From positions 1 through 36,857 of the forward strand of contig JACOUH010000226.1 in NCBI GenBank assembly GCA_016177925.1: 36,857 nt of DNA, given 5' to 3'. The position numbers and the translations under genes are program-made. Under the pieces are notes generated by a model, which made no database searches, was not told where the DNA came from, and saw nothing but the letters and a program-made list of their open reading frames with translations. Source of the stretch: Planctomycetota bacterium (GTDB lineage Bacteria > Planctomycetota > Planctomycetia > Gemmatales > Gemmataceae). Shown here piece by piece: positions 33,820 to 36,857 of the stretch. Numbering within the stretch: position 1 is the stretch's first letter; every line of letters starts with the position of its first letter.

Positions 33820-34593
33820 ATGCGACATACGGGGGGCAGACTGTTTCCGCTGGCGCTGGTACTGGGACTCGTCTGCTGGGCGGCTGGACGCGCCGACGAC
33901 AAGAAGGACGACGCGCCGAAAGTCGAGGAGGGCTACACGAGTCTCTTCAACGGCAAGGACCTGACCGGCTGGAAATACTACGGCACGCTGCTCGAGGGCA
34001 AGACCGAGACGCCGGACAAACGCATCGAGGTCAAGGACGGTGTCATCGTCATGAACGAGAAGGACGAGAAGGGCAAGGGCGGGATCAAGGATCTGTATAC
34101 GGTCAAGAGCTACAATAACGACTTCAACCTGAAGCTGGAGTTCCGCGCTGCGCTCAAGGCAGACAGCGGCGTCTACCTCCGCGGCCCGCAGTTACAGGTC
34201 CGCGACTTCATCCGCCGCAACGAGCAGAGGCAGCTCAAGAAGTTCAAGAACGACGACTGGAACGAACTGGACATCACCGTCAAGGGCGGCAACTTCGCCA
34301 CGACGGTCAACGGCAAGGCGCTGAAGGTCAGCGACATCCTGGAGCTGACCGTCAAGGAACGCAAGCCAGCGGCGAAGCTCAATGGCAAGGACATCGATGT
34401 GACCGGTATCCAGGTGACGGCCAACGCCCTGGCAACATGCCTGTGCAATGGGGAGCCGCTGAGTCCGAAGACGATGAATGTCCCCGCGAAGGCGACCGCC
34501 GGCATCGGGCTTCAGGCAGAAACCGGCAAGTTCGAGTTCCGTAACGTTCGCATCAAGGAACTGAACGGAGGCGCCTCGGCGTCCTCATGCTGA
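33820..34593 (+). CDS. 3-keto-disaccharide hydrolase / DUF1080 domain protein
   Basis: 257 residues, exported (signal peptide MRHTGGRLFPLALVLGLVCW, then AAGRA). The single domain is the concanavalin-like DUF1080 fold (PF06439): YTSLFNGKDLTGWKYYG near 35-50, NDFNLKLEFRA, DSGVYLRGPQLQV, a WNELDI block, and the closing IGLQAETGKFEFRNVRIKEL. Family members cleave 3-keto glycosides or bind sugars. They are expanded in planctomycetes that degrade polysaccharides. ATG 33820 is chosen since GGAGG lies 7 nt upstream and the signal peptide starts there; the frame is open to 33628. Confidence 0.9.
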   Translation: MRHTGGRLFPLALVLGLVCWAAGRADDKKDDAPKVEEGYTSLFNGKDLTGWKYYGTLLEGKTETPDKRIEVKDGVIVMNEKDEKGKGGIKDLYTVKSYNNDFNLKLEFRAALKADSGVYLRGPQLQVRDFIRRNEQRQLKKFKNDDWNELDITVKGGNFATTVNGKALKVSDILELTVKERKPAAKLNGKDIDVTGIQVTANALATCLCNGEPLSPKTMNVPAKATAGIGLQAETGKFEFRNVRIKELNGGASASSC

Positions 34594-34619
34594 CTGACGT
34601 CCTTCGACCAGGGAGGGGG

Positions 34620-34682
34620 TGTAGGACGGATTTCCAATCCGTCCGGGCTGAACGCATGGACGGATTGGAAATCCGTCCTACA
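34620..34682. repeat. Perfect 25-nt inverted repeat (ggacggattggaaatccg family)
   Basis: Arms at 34620-34644 and 34658-34682 are exact reverse complements around a 13-nt spacer. Within each arm, ggattt...aaatcc-type symmetry gives a second level of pairing. It lies 26 nt after the DUF1080 stop and could end that transcript. I recognise this sequence type as dispersed in Gemmata-like genomes. Confidence 0.85.
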
Positions 34683-35019
34683 ATCTCTCGGGCTGGTGAG
34701 GCGGTGCCCCTTCGCCGTCTTTTCGTGTAACTTACCCAGGACTCAGGTGTTTCCCGGAGGTGCTTTTCAGGTTTTTTCCTGTTGAGGGTACGGCGTTTTC
34801 CCCCTGGAGGCGAATGCATGGAGTCCCGATAATCTCATTACCCCAACGCGACCCGCCTCGCGACATTCGCCCAGAATGTCTCTTTTGCCCGCTCCTCTCC
34901 CCAAGCCCGGGCAATCCGTCGTTCGCTCAAAAGGTGGGAATTGTTGACACTGATGCCTCGCCGTCCGATCTTTCCGGTGCTTGGGCAACACTGGGGAGTC
35001 GGCGGCGGGGCACCCTTTT
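34683..35019. other. Intergenic, no supported gene
   Basis: Open frames cross this stretch on both strands, but none has a ribosome site, a family resemblance or coding-like composition. A TTGACA near 34943 has no matching -10 box that I can defend. It lies between convergent genes, so no promoter is required. Confidence 0.4.
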
Positions 35020-36147
35020 TTACGGTCCCCTCCCCGGCGGTTGAACTTTCAACTCGTTGCGGACGGTTAGCACCCCCGGCGTCAGACGAACGATCGCCTC
35101 CGTCAAGCGGCGCTCGTGGTCCGTGGTCACGTTCCCCCGCAGGATCACGACATCGCCGACGGCCAGGGCGCGGATGTCGGCGCGTGAGGGCAGGCTCGCG
35201 GCACTGGCGATGACCTGCTGCAGGTCCTGGCGCAGCCGCGGCACCGGGTTCGGCGGTGCGACGGGGAACGCCGGCGTCACGGTGTAGGCGCGGGCCTGGA
35301 CTCCGGTGGTGTTGGTGGTTGCCCCAAGGGCGCTGCCACCGCCAACCCCGAAGCCCGAGGAGCCCAGTGCTCCGACTCCTCCTCCCGCCGTGCCGACGCC
35401 ACCCACAATACCCGGCGTACCGCCGACTCCTCCTCCGAGCGCGCGCCCTCCGCCGGTCCCGCCGAGGCCGCCACCCATGCCCCCGCCAGCGCCGAGGCCG
35501 CCTCCGAGTCCGCCGGCGCCGAGGCCACCCCCGAACCCGCCGGTCCGTCCCCCGGCGCCGCCGAGGAGGCCAGAGGCTCCGCCCGTGATGCCGCCGCCTA
35601 TTCCGCCTCCAATTCCTCCCCCTATTCCACCTCCAATTCCGCCGGGGCTGGTGTAACCGGTCATCGTGCCGAGCACTCCCCCACCGCCCGACGTGTTGTA
35701 CAGCGGACTTCCGAAGGACGCGGTTCCGATGTAGGTCGTCAGGCCCAGGGCGAGCGGATTGCTGTAGTAGCGGCCGAACGGCGTGGTCGAGCCGACTCGC
35801 GAGGTGTTGGGACGAAAGCCACTGGTGCCGCCAGTGCCGGCGGCGCTGCCAGTGAAACTGCTCCCCCCGGAAAAGCTGCTGCCGCCGGTGATGCCTCCGC
35901 CGGAAAAGCTGCTCCCGCCGGCAAAGCCGCTGCCGCCGGTGATACCGCCCCCGGCGAAGCTGCTCCCACCGCCGATGCCGCCGCCGAAGGTGGTCCCGCC
36001 GCCGACGCCGGCGACGGCCGTCCCCCCGGTGGAAGGCCGGAAGCCGCCGCCCGTCTGGGCTCGGGCCCCCGACGCCAGGCTCAGCACGACCAGGCCGGTC
36101 AGGCCCGCGGTCGTCGACCAACGCAGTATTTCTCGAAGTGTTCTCAT
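35020..36147 (-). CDS. Exported glycine-rich protein with C-terminal BON domain
   Basis: 375 residues. Signal peptide MRTLREILRWSTTAGLTGLV, with cleavage after ARA near 31. Residues 40-110 repeat GGSSF(S/A)GGGITGG units. A short conserved stretch (FGRYYSNPLALGLTTYIGTA) is followed by about 130 residues that are nearly all glycine with Ala, Leu and Ile. The last 75 residues form a BON domain (LRQDLQQVIASAASLPSRAD, VGDVVILRGNVTTDHERRLT, then LTPGVLTVRNELKV), a fold that binds lipids or peptidoglycan-associated surfaces. An envelope role is likely. ATG 36147 is chosen because the signal peptide starts there and a GAGAGG lies upstream. Strongly biased codon use in the Gly tract leaves long antisense open frames, which are not genes. 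Confidence 0.85.
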   Translation of the reverse strand: MRTLREILRWSTTAGLTGLVVLSLASGARAQTGGGFRPSTGGTAVAGVGGGTTFGGGIGGGSSFAGGGITGGSGFAGGSSFSGGGITGGSSFSGGSSFTGSAAGTGGTSGFRPNTSRVGSTTPFGRYYSNPLALGLTTYIGTASFGSPLYNTSGGGGVLGTMTGYTSPGGIGGGIGGGIGGGIGGGITGGASGLLGGAGGRTGGFGGGLGAGGLGGGLGAGGGMGGGLGGTGGGRALGGGVGGTPGIVGGVGTAGGGVGALGSSGFGVGGGSALGATTNTTGVQARAYTVTPAFPVAPPNPVPRLRQDLQQVIASAASLPSRADIRALAVGDVVILRGNVTTDHERRLTEAIVRLTPGVLTVRNELKVQPPGRGP

Positions 36148-36368
36148 GTCGAGCGCCTCTCTTGCCCTTGTCGTGTGCGGGCAGTGCCGCTGCACTCTTC
36201 ATCGGCCCCCCCGGAGCCGGGCATCAGCCGGCAGCAGGGTCTTGAATAAATTGTTGACAATGGCCGCGCCGGCTGCAATGACAGTGTGGAACTTCTCGCC
36301 CTTTTGATTCAACCCCCCGCCGGCACAAAAGACTCGCGCGGCGGGCGCACCCCTTGGGGAGACAAGCC

Positions 36369-36857
36369 ATGCCGGTCCTGCACCTCGCTCCGTTCGCCTG
36401 TGACGTGACGCCGCCGGCGGGCCATCCGCTCTGCGGCGGTTGGATCGAGCCGGTCCGCGGCGTCGACGACGCGCTGTGGGCACGGGGTGTCGTTCTGCTC
36501 GGCGCGGGCGCCCCGATCGTCCTGTGCGCCGTCGACTGGGTTGGCATCCGCAACGAGGCCCACCGCGCCTGGGTGCGGGCCCTGGCCGCTGCCGCCCACA
36601 CGACGCCCGAGCGCGTCGAGGTCCACTGCGTCCACCCGCACAACGCTCCGTTCGCCGACGTCGAGGCCCAGCGCCTCCTCGACAGCGTTCCGGGAGCGCC
36701 GTCGTCGCTGGACCTGAAGTTCTTCGAGCAAATCGTGCGCCGCGCCGCGGATGCCGTCAAGGGCTCCCTGGCCAAGACAGTCCGCTGGACACACGTTGGC
36801 ATCGGCAAGGCCAAGGTGGAGCAGGTCGCCTCGAACCGCCGCATCCTTGGTCCCGAT
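36369..36857 (+). CDS. Neutral/alkaline ceramidase-like protein, 5' part only
   Basis: 163 codons, open at the window edge. MPVLHLAPFACDVTPPAGHP, then LCGGWIEPVRGVDDALWARG and VVLLGAGAPIVLCAVDWVGI, matches the N-terminal pattern of the neutral/alkaline ceramidase-like proteins common in planctomycetes (D(V/I)TPP.G..L.GG, later HPHNAP in place of the THTHSGP seen in enzymes). There is no signal peptide. GGGGAG lies about 8 nt upstream of the ATG. The divergent gap 36148-36368 should hold promoters for this gene and the BON gene; I could not assign boxes. Confidence 0.65.
   Translation, partial: MPVLHLAPFACDVTPPAGHPLCGGWIEPVRGVDDALWARGVVLLGAGAPIVLCAVDWVGIRNEAHRAWVRALAAAAHTTPERVEVHCVHPHNAPFADVEAQRLLDSVPGAPSSLDLKFFEQIVRRAADAVKGSLAKTVRWTHVGIGKAKVEQVASNRRILGPD

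Noticed and set aside
34940-34975. TTGACA promoter near 34943
   Set aside because: No -10 box at normal spacing and no downstream plus-strand gene.
35306-35656. Proline-rich plus-strand frame opposite the BON gene
   Set aside because: Reverse reading of the glycine tract (ggc/ggn codons become gcc/ccn).

Overview
The window is GC-rich and densely coded on both strands. Several families point to a planctomycete, most likely in or near the Gemmataceae: a secreted WD40 protein with a helical tail, a redoxin/cytochrome c/copper monooxygenase fusion, a 3-keto-disaccharide hydrolase (DUF1080) protein, a Gly-rich BON protein, giant TPR proteins, and many perfect hairpin repeats between genes. This placement is inferred from gene content; there is no rRNA or other marker gene here. 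I saw no tRNA, rRNA or CRISPR array.

Layout. 73-1686 (-) is a WD40 protein. 1841-3742 is a tandem duplication of a two-gene unit (small unknown protein plus HEPN-type protein). The HEPN gene is frameshifted in copy 1 and intact in copy 2. recG follows (3738-5861), then an inverted repeat pair, then a sugar-nucleotide epimerase that appears to have lost an internal segment (6157-6912).

The most interesting part is 6917-18822. It looks like the skeleton of a type 1 BREX phage-defence locus: a 5' piece of brxA (6917), a 3' scrap of pglX (14425-14571), the first two thirds of pglZ (15669-17435) and the last two thirds of brxL (17458-18822). brxB, brxC and nearly all of pglX are gone. In their place, on the opposite strand, is a compact operon (14204 down to 7287): a MORC/Hsp90-type GHKL ATPase, an ECF-like sigma factor, one or two tiny ORFs (one with two in-frame stops), a second MORC-type GHKL ATPase, and a 673-residue protein resembling the DruA/DUF4338 family of Druantia systems. 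I do not recognise this gene set as a named defence system, and it is my candidate for an undescribed one. A zinc-ribbon gene and a truncated nucleotidyltransferase-like gene sit between the pglX scrap and pglZ.

Downstream are a 1214-residue TPR protein, a PD-(D/E)XK nuclease with an overlapping partner gene, a broken PKD-repeat surface protein, an in-frame fusion of two paralogous planctomycete proteins, a winged-helix-like protein, a rhomboid protease, the redoxin/cytochrome/copper monooxygenase, a DUF1080 protein, a BON-domain protein, and the start of a neutral-ceramidase-like protein that runs off the end.

Caveat: several genes here share the same type of defect (missing internal or terminal blocks). 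That may be real decay of a defence island or it may reflect assembly collapse; read mapping would decide.
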